A DNA stretch of 64,000 nt from Paenibacillus pabuli (GTDB lineage: Bacteria; Bacillota; Bacilli; Paenibacillales; Paenibacillaceae). Position numbers and translations under genes: made by a program. The stretch lies in NCBI RefSeq assembly GCF_039831995.1, contig NZ_JBDOIO010000003.1, positions 3,286,001-3,350,000 of the forward strand. Reading direction: 5' to 3'. The notes beneath the pieces are model-generated. The model worked only from the letters and a program-made list of their open reading frames with translations, did not search any database and was not told the origin of the DNA. Below, piece after piece: positions 44,901-52,346 of this stretch; position 1 is the stretch's first letter, and each line of letters begins with the position of its first letter.

Positions 44901-46913
44901 TAATCCTTCCATAAACGGTTTGGCCTTCTCCAGGGAAAGGGTGAAGATATCCTTCGGACTGAAACCACTAAAATCACGTTTCTCTTGCAGCAATGGCTCC
45001 TCCCGGGAAGGATTGAAAAGGCCAAAACCGTTCGAAGCGGTATACCGGCTGGCCTCCTCTGTCAGCTTGTCCAGCAGCTTTTGCTCCTTCGCGGTAGGCT
45101 TTTGGATCAGTCTGGCTAATGGCTGTAATTGCTCGTGCTGATCTGCACGTCCCGAATCTGCCGATATTTCGGTCAACAGTTCAAGTGCGCCCAGACGCTG
45201 CAATTCATTCTTCGCCTTCAGCAAGCGTTCCAGTGAAACCGTTAGTTGATCCACAGGTTGCAGCAAAAGAACCTGAATGACCTTCTGGCGAAGCGATCCG
45301 GTCTTCAGTTTGAGCAAAGCCTCCATCTGCTTCATCTCTTCGGTGGTCAGCTCAAGTTTCTTCACTTTGGCAAGAGCACTCTCCCGGTTGCTCATGCTTT
45401 TGTCGGATAGACTCTCGAACACAAACTGTCTTTGTACATTGTTTTCGGGCTGCTGAACGAACTGGGATAACAGCTCGCCTCGAAGTTCCGGGCTCAGCAT
45501 GTCCTTGATTGCAATGACTTCTCCGATCCAATCGGGGTCCATATCATACGCAGCCAGATAGAGCATTTTTTTGACTACATCATTTCGTTCAATCCGGAAA
45601 TGGACATGTTCAAGAACGCCAGATGGCCCACCTTCCCCTCCCTGGGGAATGCGGTCCAGCAGCTGCTTGAACTGATCGAAGTCATGACGCCGTGTTGCCT
45701 TGTCTTCAAAGATAGGCAGTGGCGAAATGTGGATACTGCGCTGATTCTCTCCATTCTCGAAGTGCCAGTTATGCATGTACATGGCATCATAGTTCTGGAT
45801 AATCCAGTGCATCAGCTCCAGATCCTGCACATCCAAATAGCGACGGGCAATGCTTAGCCGCAGCTCACGATTCTGACTGTTCGCAAGCACATATTGAGCA
45901 ACAATCTTCTGATACATCTGACCATGATCCATAATACGGATCAATTTGTCATTGAGATGATCCTCTTCAATAACTGCCGTTGCCCACAGACTGATAAATA
46001 TCTTATTGGCATTCGAATCCTGCTCCCAAGCTTCGCGAACGGCTGCGTCCGTCAATGCGTCATAAGCTTGCTCAATCAACTGTGCCGCAACGCGCGTGTT
46101 GGCCGCTTCAATACCGAGCCCTGTCCATACGGCTAACGCTCTAACCACTGAACTGAAACGAATCAGATTGTGATCGATAATTACTTTTAATATGTATATA
46201 AATGCTTCAATGGTGCCTTCATCCATCCGTTCAACGATACTCTGGCGCAGACCCTCCTGCAGCCTTGCTGCCACTAGCAGTTCACCCACCATGTGGTACG
46301 CTTCTGCCTGGTCACTCATGAATATACCTTTGATCATCTCGCCAGTAAGCAGCGCCGACTGATTGTCGCCATATATGATATCGTGCAACGCCTGCTTTAT
46401 ATCCCCGTTCTGATGGTCCAGTTCATAAGCGATGCAATCCGAAAGCACGGATCGGATCTCATACAAATGATCGAACTTGTATTCACGAACAGATACATAC
46501 TCGTCCAGGGAAAATTGCCGCATCTCCATGCGCAGCAGTCCAATGAGTTTACGAATCACCTGTCCAATATGCTGCTCAGGATCGGCAGTTCGAAACGGAC
46601 GGCGTTCGTACATGATGCTGTATGGGTATTTTGTGGCGCGGTCAGCAATGTAACGGAATCGTTCCACCAACCGTTCGTTCGCCAGCTGCCCAAGCACATT
46701 CAGCAAAGGTTCGAATAGGGGTTTTCCCGTTGCGGCAGCCTGTTTTTGAAGGATTTCCTCTGTAATTAAATATGCCTTTTCATCTCCGCGCAAATACGTG
46801 GATTCAGCCATCTCCACCACATATCCTGCAAGCTCCTGCCAGATCCCCTTCAATGACGCTGCCCTTTCCTGCAAGCCGTTAATATACACCTGTTCGTTAT
46901 CGTTCTGATTCAT
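41943..46913 (-). CDS. Giant DUF5724/DUF4132-type protein (MolR/YehI-like)
   Basis: 1656 residues, no signal peptide or membrane helix. Mostly helical and HEAT-like for the first ~1200 residues (for example KVKKLELTTEEMKQMEALLK, SLERLLKAKNELQRLGALEL). The C-terminal ~250 residues contain the DUF4132-type segment: QRDLFTRQERQPFKQVFREL, YLPNEDELANGTVSRRYAGY and WTVSYEEGLQKVSYEHNLIA, ending with an EMRHVIVNESLRLLKINNVR strand-helix unit. E. coli YehI (once called MolR) is the best-known relative; that operon also encodes MoxR and vWA proteins. RBS GAGGAG. It starts 22 bp after a small ubiquitin-fold-like gene, so the two are probably partners. Function unknown. Confidence 0.82.
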   Translation of the reverse strand: MNQNDNEQVYINGLQERAASLKGIWQELAGYVVEMAESTYLRGDEKAYLITEEILQKQAAATGKPLFEPLLNVLGQLANERLVERFRYIADRATKYPYSIMYERRPFRTADPEQHIGQVIRKLIGLLRMEMRQFSLDEYVSVREYKFDHLYEIRSVLSDCIAYELDHQNGDIKQALHDIIYGDNQSALLTGEMIKGIFMSDQAEAYHMVGELLVAARLQEGLRQSIVERMDEGTIEAFIYILKVIIDHNLIRFSSVVRALAVWTGLGIEAANTRVAAQLIEQAYDALTDAAVREAWEQDSNANKIFISLWATAVIEEDHLNDKLIRIMDHGQMYQKIVAQYVLANSQNRELRLSIARRYLDVQDLELMHWIIQNYDAMYMHNWHFENGENQRSIHISPLPIFEDKATRRHDFDQFKQLLDRIPQGGEGGPSGVLEHVHFRIERNDVVKKMLYLAAYDMDPDWIGEVIAIKDMLSPELRGELLSQFVQQPENNVQRQFVFESLSDKSMSNRESALAKVKKLELTTEEMKQMEALLKLKTGSLRQKVIQVLLLQPVDQLTVSLERLLKAKNELQRLGALELLTEISADSGRADQHEQLQPLARLIQKPTAKEQKLLDKLTEEASRYTASNGFGLFNPSREEPLLQEKRDFSGFSPKDIFTLSLEKAKPFMEGLDALVHQHRDQEYEVEYYAGYRETLLIGATLRSMVSYTERNKMKEMEQYPLHEVWEAYVAQSDLNSLELMQLFFVLQFSTLSGSLNEHYSYYHDQYDYNELNKIPLLEGWRKSFAEQTYPLSYMEELKQIAASLTYKDQVAELIAAAFKDSNPADTFEIAEKTWASIIASMPDDQLEKETGMLHILTERWNYLVRSRIYDDASFQRFFQTAYQFINLVGNTQRFSLLSFEDYLRAFKLRLIDDQTMYRQLLTGGDRFAFIRELTSTRTEGISDDPELVELRNTVVERILEIELTRGELSTEVSTLAMKFERMEGMEHWVHLVSAMDKDTFVRGYIYSYGDNTTRKETFSHLIQVCHPREGEDAKLLGQWLEQYPIQEKKLLEAAMYAPQWMEIVSKHLGWEGLRSAAWYFHAHINERFTAEKETIVAHYSPISPQEFNDGAFDIAWFEEAYAAVGEERFNLLYDCAKYISGGANHRRSQLFADAALGKLRLEDMRQSVQEKRNKDHLLTYSLIPFQAQQEQDLRERYDFIQKFLHESKEFGAQRRASEGAAAQIALGNLARNAGYTDVTRLIWNMEASKLDEMKSYFEPKALDETTTAQLVIDEDGQSELVLVSKGKTLKSVPARFKKDGYITELKELKGDLVQQYRRAKLELERSMTAETSFTVGEVASLMQNPVIRPLIRTLVFQSGDRLGYFDAESACLIVPGEHRATHALEEQDTLVIAHPLQLFRSGTWSEFQRDLFTRQERQPFKQVFRELYLPNEDELANGTVSRRYAGYQIQPKKTVALLKGRQWTVSYEEGLQKVSYEHNLIANLYAMADWFSPADTEAPTLETVQFYDRKTYKPVALKEVPPIFFSEVMRDVDLVVSVAHVGGVDPEASLTTIEMRHVIVNESLRLLKINNVRLDGNYARIEGELGEYAVHLGSGNVFKQATAALYIVPVHSQHRGRIFLPFLDEDPRTAEILSKIMLLAEDKKIKDPQILAQLKS

Positions 46914-46935
46914 CCAATCTCCTCCTCATCGTAAA

Positions 46936-47355
46936 CTACCACAACCGCCCGGCAAGCATGGTAAACCGGATAAACACCAATTCGTCATCTTCCCGCAACT
47001 CCAGTGGTGCATCAAGTTCGGACATTTCCTCATCATTGAGGAACACTTTGTATAGTCCATCTTCATGAGCTAACATTGCCGTTTGGACCGCATGCTCCAG
47101 ATCGGGGATCTCCTCATTGTACACCGCACCAAAACCTACTTTTCCAGATGATCCCTTAAGTTCAATATCCTCAGGCATCAGATAAGTGAGCCACGCTGCA
47201 CTGTTTATCTTGTCCTGAAGAGCGTTCACCTGCACGTGTACCATATATTCGATCAGCTCTCGTAACGTTCCGGTTGTTTCCGGAAGTTCTGTCTTTTGCT
47301 TGGCAAGTGCAGGCTTGCGTTTGCCCAGGCTTTTGACGGTGACCCACACGTTCAT
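46936..47355 (-). CDS. Small protein with MoaD/ubiquitin-like (beta-grasp) appearance, partner of the DUF4132 protein
   Basis: 139 residues, RBS GGGAGGGG. The N-terminal part MNVWVTVKSLGKRKPALAKQ continues with ELPETTGTLRELIEYMV, resembling beta1-beta2-alpha1 of MoaD/ThiS. The end KVFLNDEEMSELDAPLELRE, then DDELVFIRFTMLAGRLW, resembles the last strands of a beta-grasp fold (VNGEE..D..L.DGDEV.F). About 60 residues are inserted between. It ends AGRLW rather than GG, so conjugation would need processing or is absent. First gene of the pair with the 1656-residue protein. Fold assignment is by eye. Confidence 0.6.
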   Translation of the reverse strand: MNVWVTVKSLGKRKPALAKQKTELPETTGTLRELIEYMVHVQVNALQDKINSAAWLTYLMPEDIELKGSSGKVGFGAVYNEEIPDLEHAVQTAMLAHEDGLYKVFLNDEEMSELDAPLELREDDELVFIRFTMLAGRLW

Positions 47356-47538
47356 GATGTCCCCTCCCTTCTTCTATATGAACTGACTAATCGCGTCTCA
47401 GCCAGCCTGATAAAAAAATAAAAATACGTACACATGTACCCCTTATTAGCATCATAAACAATATCCTATCCACAATCATGGGCCATATCTCACGTTTACC
47501 TGAAACCTGCGAACTATTGCACCCCAACGTACTTACGC

Positions 47539-47579
47539 AAAAAAGCCGGGTTGTTCCAATAACCTTGGAACTTCCCAGC
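47539..47579 (-). terminator. Terminator after nasC
   Basis: On the minus strand GCTGGG-AA-GTTCCAA pairs with TTGGAAC-AA-CCCGGC around a 5-nt loop and is followed by TTTTTT. It lies about 50 bp beyond the nasC stop. The rest of 47356-47631 holds only the promoter side of the small upstream gene. Confidence 0.8.
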
Positions 47580-47631
47580 CACTTCAGCAGCCAACCAGAC
47601 CTGATTTGTGTTAACAAAATATATTATTGAT

Positions 47632-49764
47632 TCATCTGACCACTCGCATGGAACGAATCGTGACAGCCGCCGTTTTGAAGCCTGGCATACGGCAGTAAGG
47701 ATCCAGATCAGGCCTTGTCGCCCGATTGACGTTCTGAATACCACCCCAATGCATTGGTACAAACAACGTGTCTTCACGAATGTTTTCCTTGATGCGGGCA
47801 CGAACCGTGAAGCTCCCATGCAGGGATTGAATCTCGACCCACTCGCCGTCCATAATTCGATTACGCGCAGCTGTAGCCGGATGAAGTTCAACAAAATTTT
47901 CTAATTCACGAGCTTCCAGGGTTGGGCTCCGATGGGTTTGTACGCCGGTCAGATAGTGAGGAAGCACGCGGCCATTGGTCAGGATCAAGGGGAATTCCCG
48001 AGAGGTGTCCTGCCAACCCACACTTAACTCACTCGTAAAGGTAGCCCTGCCGTCCTCATGGGCAAACCGATCACTGAACAGCAACCCTTCACCCCCATCC
48101 TCCAGAGAAGCACAGGGCCAATAGATCCCTTTTTCTCTCCGCAGACGCTCATAGGTCATTCCATAGTAATCCGCAACCCCGCCCCGGCTGGCCAGTCTGA
48201 GTTCATTGAAGATGTCCTCGGCACATTCATATTGAAAATAAGGAGCTTTGCCAAGACCGCCAGCAATGGAGCATAGAATATCCCAATCATGACGGGTTTC
48301 TCCTGGTGCCGGTCTACCCTGTTCACGTAACAGAACCCGGCCCTCCAGATTGGTCAGTGTACCTTCGTTCTCCAAATAAGCCGTGACCGGAAGCACCACA
48401 TCAGCCATCTTTGCCGTCTCGGACAGAAACATATCCGCCACGACCAGAAAATCCAGCTTGCGGAGGCCCTCCTCTACCAGGCGTACATTGGGATTGGACA
48501 CGACCGGATTGGAGCCCATCACAAGCAGCGCACGGATCTCCTGTTCATGAACCCGCTCCATCATTTCGTAGGCGGAGACGCCTTTTCCCGGCAAGGTTTC
48601 GGGCGCCACGCCCCAGATGGATGCTACATATGCACGGTCCTGCGCATTCTCTATGGAACGATATCCCGGCAGCTGATCGGCCTTCTGCCCATGCTCTCTT
48701 CCGCCCTGTCCGTTTCCCTGTCCCGTAATCGCACCGTACCCACAGCCTGGTCTGCCAATTTTTCCGGTCGCCAGTACCAGGTTAAGAAAATGACGGACAG
48801 CGAGATGTCCATCCGTTTGCTGCTCCACTCCGCGCGCAGTCATGATCATGCCTGTCTCCGCCTGGCCATAGGCCATTGCGGCCTGACGGATCATGGACAA
48901 GGCCACCCCGCATTGTACTGCGGATTGTTCCAGGTCTATCTCGCTCAGGGCATTCCGCAAACTTTCATACCCTTGGGTTCTTGCATTAACAAAATGCTCA
49001 TTCACCAGCCCGGCTTCCATAATGATCTTCAGCATGATGTTCGCAAGCAGTGCATCCATACCCGGCTTAACCTGCAAATGAAGGTCGGCGATCGCTGCAG
49101 TAGCTGTCTTGCGTGGATCAATAACGATGATATATGCACCATTCTCCTTCGCCTGGTTGAAATAAGGCAGCAGGGTTGGCTGGCACTCTGCAACGTTGGT
49201 CCCTGCAAGCACTATACATTGGGCCCGCGGAATGTCGGACAGACGGAACGTCAGCCCCCGATCCATGCCAAACACTTTACTTCCTGCCGAGGCAGCGGCA
49301 GACATACAGAAGCGTCCGTTATAATCAATGTATCGTGTCCCTAAGGCAACCCTCGCAAATTTACCCAGCAAATAGGCCGTTTCATTCGTCAGGGAACCCC
49401 CTCCATATACACCAATTACATCTGCACCGTATTGATCCTGAAGACTGATAAAACGTCTTGCAATAAGCTCAGAGACTTCATGCCATGATGAAGGTACCAG
49501 TTCACCATCCTGACGAATGAGAGGTTGCAGGAGCCGCTGCCCACTGAGTGCATGCTGATGTGCATTCATGCCTTTGACGCACAATCTTCCCTGTGAGGCT
49601 TCATTAGGCACTCCTTCCACCGTGTATGTGGCACGGCGTTCACCGGCAATGGGCCCTGCAACTTCCTCGACGGTCATTTTGCACTGTACGCTGCAATACG
49701 GGCATTGTGTCTCCCGTACATGCAGTTTTGAAGCAGACGAACTGTGTTCAGTTGATGTCTTCAT
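47632..49764 (-). CDS. nasC: Assimilatory nitrate reductase catalytic subunit
   Basis: About 710 residues from ATG 49764 (MKTSTEHSSSASKLHV). In-frame GTG 49779 and TTG 49800 are other possible starts; the TTG would overlap the nasB stop. Molybdopterin oxidoreductase fold with a [4Fe-4S] site at Cys21, 24, 28 and 62 (CPYCSVQC ... GRLCVKG). Further landmarks are NGRFCMSAAASAGSKVFG, GTNVAECQP, TARGVEQQTDGH and GSNPVVSNPN. The C-terminal lobe has ILTNGRVLPHYLTG and the end HWGGIQNVN. Reduces nitrate to nitrite in the cytoplasm with electrons from NasB. Genes for nitrite reductase are not adjacent. Confidence 0.92.
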   Translation of the reverse strand: MKTSTEHSSSASKLHVRETQCPYCSVQCKMTVEEVAGPIAGERRATYTVEGVPNEASQGRLCVKGMNAHQHALSGQRLLQPLIRQDGELVPSSWHEVSELIARRFISLQDQYGADVIGVYGGGSLTNETAYLLGKFARVALGTRYIDYNGRFCMSAAASAGSKVFGMDRGLTFRLSDIPRAQCIVLAGTNVAECQPTLLPYFNQAKENGAYIIVIDPRKTATAAIADLHLQVKPGMDALLANIMLKIIMEAGLVNEHFVNARTQGYESLRNALSEIDLEQSAVQCGVALSMIRQAAMAYGQAETGMIMTARGVEQQTDGHLAVRHFLNLVLATGKIGRPGCGYGAITGQGNGQGGREHGQKADQLPGYRSIENAQDRAYVASIWGVAPETLPGKGVSAYEMMERVHEQEIRALLVMGSNPVVSNPNVRLVEEGLRKLDFLVVADMFLSETAKMADVVLPVTAYLENEGTLTNLEGRVLLREQGRPAPGETRHDWDILCSIAGGLGKAPYFQYECAEDIFNELRLASRGGVADYYGMTYERLRREKGIYWPCASLEDGGEGLLFSDRFAHEDGRATFTSELSVGWQDTSREFPLILTNGRVLPHYLTGVQTHRSPTLEARELENFVELHPATAARNRIMDGEWVEIQSLHGSFTVRARIKENIREDTLFVPMHWGGIQNVNRATRPDLDPYCRMPGFKTAAVTIRSMRVVR

Positions 49765-49796
49765 TCCCCTCTTCACTCCCTTCCCTGCCTTTTCGA

Positions 49797-51920
49797 TCAA
49801 GTAAGAGTCACTTCACTTACGGTTCTGCCCGCCAGCACGTTCTGGAATGGTTGATCCAGCAGGTTCTCGCGGATCGATATGAATCCCATTCGCTCTACCC
49901 ATGCCCAGAGGGGTTCATCATACCAGGCCGTCCGGCGATACCACTCCAGGCATGCCGAGATAAGTCGTTCAGCATCTTCTTCCGCCTCGGCAAGTCCGAG
50001 AAGCCCCCCCTCTTTTACCGGAAGGGCTGCATGACCCCCCGCGTAAATTTCCCAGCCAGCGGGAGATTCCTGCAAACCGATATCCTGCACAACCGGGCTT
50101 ACCCAGGAGCTTGCTCCACCCGACATGGCCACCCTCACAGAAGCGGGCATCTCTGCATTCATCCACCTGAACCGAAGTTCCTCTGCCATTGCTTTGAACT
50201 TCATATCATCGGCATGAACCTCGATACCTGTAACAGCCCCCCGCAAGGTATCATTCCGGTTTCCAGCCCGATCTGGCTGCTGCATATTCATCCATTTTCC
50301 GGATATCTTCAAATAATAACGAAGTGCTGGTTGGCAGATATGGCAGCCTTCTTCTGTTCTCCAGTCCAGCCTTTGCATGATTCTTCTCATTCCATCTCCC
50401 TCCGACACCAGATCGAGCGCTTCTTTCAGCGAGGCATGACTCAGATCCGTACAGCTGCAAATGGGCCATTCTGCCGTTTTCGCTTCCATTGCTGTTCCGC
50501 TTGCACTACCGCCGTTTTTCTGAAGATGCAGGGTATGCTTCACCAGTGCCGCCACCATCGGTCGGCATCCGCCGCAGGAACCGGAGGCTTTGGTATGCTC
50601 TTTAACCTGCTCAGCAGTCTGCAGCCCCTTGTCCTGTATAGCTCTCATGATCGTCACTTTGCTAACATGGTTACATGCGCAGACCGTCTCCAGATCAGGC
50701 AATGCAGCTGCAGCCATCTCTGCTGGATTCGTCCCTTCCTCGCGCGGAGCGAGTTCCTCAACGCTTGCCCCCCGCTGAACGAGTCCCAACAGGCTCGCAC
50801 TCTCTGTCGTATCCCCGAACAGGATCGCTCCGCTTACGAACCCTTCCTTCATTAATACTTTTTTATACGTTCCGCGAATGCCATCAAGCATCTGTACAGC
50901 CGTCTGCATATCTTCTCCGCTAATATTTCCGGCCGAGAACACGTCAACGCCAGAGACCTTCAGTTGGGAATATGGAATAGAACCCTTATACTCTGTTGTC
51001 TCCTGTCCACATAAAAAACGTGCAAGTACCTTACCCTGCTCATACAGGGGAGCGACCAGACCATAACTGATCCCCCGATGTTCGGCACATTCACCGACAG
51101 CATAAACATCCGGTACGCTGGTACGCATATAATCGTCAACCACGATCGCCCGATTGGTCCTGATTCCGCTCCGCCTGGCCACGTCGACATTGGGGCGAAT
51201 GCCCACGGCAACAACGACTACCTGTGCTTCAAGCTTGGTTCCATCTGTAAATTGAAGTCCCTGAACCTGGGACCGGCCCATGATCTTCTGTGTGTTTTTG
51301 GCTAACAGGAACGACATGCCCTGAGCTTCCAGCTCGTGCTGAAGCATGGTCGCTGCCTGCAGATCCAATTGTCGGTTCATAATATAAGGTGCGTTATGGA
51401 CCACAACTGCTTCCATTCCCAAATGCAGCAGCCCTCGGGCAGCTTCAAGTCCAAGCAATCCGCCACCAATAACGGCTGCCTTACGATGTACTTTGGAATA
51501 ATCAGACATACGCGTGCAGTCATCTATCGTGCGGAAGGACATCACCCTCTCTTTATCCACGCCAGGAATAGGCGGAATAAACGGGGCAGAGCCTGTGGCC
51601 AGGATTAGAATATCGTAGGAATCCTTCATCCCGGATAACGTTTCAATCGTTTTGGACTGAGTATGAATCTTGTGGACCATCTCTCCCGCACACAGCCGGA
51701 TGCCATGCTCCTCATACCAGCTCCAGTCGTTAATAATAATGTCCTGCAGATCGTGTTCACCCTGTAAAACTTTGGATAACATGATCCGATTGTAATTGGG
51801 ACGTGGTTCATTTCCATAGATGACAATCTCATAGGTATCCGGAGATACTGCAATAATCTCTTCCACACACCTAACACCTGCCATCCCGTTTCCGATAACG
51901 ACCAGTCTCTTCTTGCTCAT
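49797..51920 (-). CDS. nasB: Assimilatory nitrate reductase electron-transfer subunit (NirB-like flavoprotein)
   Basis: 707 residues from ATG 51920 (MSKKRLVVIGNGMAGVRCVE) after CAGGGGGC; the frame stays open to 52025, inside the leader. FAD/NAD part with GNGMAG and GGGLLGLEAARG. Two BFD-like [2Fe-2S] modules have CACN...GSCGGC and CSCT...GCHIC. A C-terminal stretch resembles the sulfite/nitrite reductase ferredoxin half-domain without the siroheme cysteines. Order and length match B. subtilis NasB closely. It passes electrons from NADH to NasC. Transcribed with nasC from a GlnR-box promoter and a leader with a terminator. Confidence 0.92.
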   Translation of the reverse strand: MSKKRLVVIGNGMAGVRCVEEIIAVSPDTYEIVIYGNEPRPNYNRIMLSKVLQGEHDLQDIIINDWSWYEEHGIRLCAGEMVHKIHTQSKTIETLSGMKDSYDILILATGSAPFIPPIPGVDKERVMSFRTIDDCTRMSDYSKVHRKAAVIGGGLLGLEAARGLLHLGMEAVVVHNAPYIMNRQLDLQAATMLQHELEAQGMSFLLAKNTQKIMGRSQVQGLQFTDGTKLEAQVVVVAVGIRPNVDVARRSGIRTNRAIVVDDYMRTSVPDVYAVGECAEHRGISYGLVAPLYEQGKVLARFLCGQETTEYKGSIPYSQLKVSGVDVFSAGNISGEDMQTAVQMLDGIRGTYKKVLMKEGFVSGAILFGDTTESASLLGLVQRGASVEELAPREEGTNPAEMAAAALPDLETVCACNHVSKVTIMRAIQDKGLQTAEQVKEHTKASGSCGGCRPMVAALVKHTLHLQKNGGSASGTAMEAKTAEWPICSCTDLSHASLKEALDLVSEGDGMRRIMQRLDWRTEEGCHICQPALRYYLKISGKWMNMQQPDRAGNRNDTLRGAVTGIEVHADDMKFKAMAEELRFRWMNAEMPASVRVAMSGGASSWVSPVVQDIGLQESPAGWEIYAGGHAALPVKEGGLLGLAEAEEDAERLISACLEWYRRTAWYDEPLWAWVERMGFISIRENLLDQPFQNVLAGRTVSEVTLT

Positions 51921-51965
51921 GGGCTGCCCCCTGTCTCTGTTACATGTTGAATTAAAAGTAAACAG

Positions 51966-51996
51966 AAAAATCCCTTCTCCATGAATCGGAAAAGGG
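51966..51996 (-). terminator. Intrinsic terminator in the nasB leader
   Basis: On the minus strand CCCTTTTCC pairs with GGAGAAGGG (one G-U) around a 7-nt loop, followed by ATTTTTCTG. It stands ~45 bp before the nasB start and after the hexaloop hairpin 52011-52036, so it can act as an attenuator relieved by antitermination. Confidence 0.75.
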
Positions 51997-52010
51997 CACC
52001 GTTGCCTCCG

Positions 52011-52036
52011 GAAATCACACGCCATTGTGTGATTTC
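52011..52036 (-). promoter_or_regulatory. ANTAR-type hexaloop hairpin in the nasB leader
   Basis: Perfect 10-bp stem GAAATCACAC / GTGTGATTTC with hexaloop AATGGC on the minus strand. A at loop position 1 and G at position 4 are the bases known to be recognised by ANTAR-domain antiterminators. A terminator follows 14 nt later. A weak GATT/AATC stem upstream could be the first hairpin of the usual pair, but it would lie before the predicted transcription start. Confidence 0.6.
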
Positions 52037-52047
52037 ATATTAGATTC

Positions 52048-52087
52048 AGATTACGGCAATCCATAGTTAATGTCAACAAAATTAACA
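52048..52087 (-). promoter_or_regulatory. nasB promoter with GlnR/TnrA box
   Basis: TTGACA (52071-52076) and TAATCT (52048-52053) are 17 bp apart on the minus strand. The -35 is the 3' half of TGTTAATTTTGTTGACA (52071-52087), a perfect match to TGTNA-N7-TNACA. Overlap with the -35 predicts repression by GlnR when nitrogen is plentiful, or TnrA control. Confidence 0.65.
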
Positions 52088-52132
52088 CATAAATCTGGAT
52101 AACGAATCAAAATGATTTATTTCAAAATTTAA

Positions 52133-52172
52133 TGTTATTTTTCTTGACATAAATAAATTCTCTTTTTATAAT
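52133..52172 (+). promoter_or_regulatory. nasA promoter with GlnR/TnrA box
   Basis: Consensus sigma-A promoter: TTGACA (52144-52149), 17 bp, TATAAT (52167-52172). The -35 is the 3' half of TGTTATTTTTCTTGACA (52133-52149), again a perfect TGTNA-N7-TNACA box. The arrangement mirrors that of the nasB promoter. Confidence 0.75.
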
Positions 52173-52182
52173 TTGAATCAAA

Positions 52183-52232
52183 ATCACCGTGCTGTGATCA
52201 AATCAGGTGCAGGACACAATGACGTGTCCTGC
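52183..52232 (+). ncRNA. Two-hairpin ANTAR-type leader element of nasA
   Basis: First hairpin: ATCAC / GTGAT with hexaloop CGTGCT (52183-52198). Linker of 10 nt. Second hairpin: perfect 9-bp stem GCAGGACAC / GTGTCCTGC with hexaloop AATGAC (52209-52232). The second loop has the ANTAR-contact bases A1 and G4; the first has only G4. The predicted transcript would begin at about 52179, directly before the first hairpin. A terminator follows 12 nt after. Confidence 0.65.
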
Positions 52233-52244
52233 CTGCCGGCAATG

Positions 52245-52288
52245 AGGCCGCAAATCGTTCATGATCTGGACGAATTGCGGCCTTTTTC
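52245..52288 (+). terminator. Intrinsic terminator in the nasA leader
   Basis: AGGCCGCAA pairs with TTGCGGCCT and further inward (TCGT/ACGA, one mismatch between), followed by TTTTTC. It stands 58 bp before the nasA start codon, so nasA expression needs read-through. Fits an ANTAR antitermination switch with the two hairpins before it. Confidence 0.85.
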
Positions 52289-52346
52289 TGCCCGAACTGC
52301 ACAGAGACAGGTTAAGATTATTCAATTGGATGAGGAGCGATGCTGA

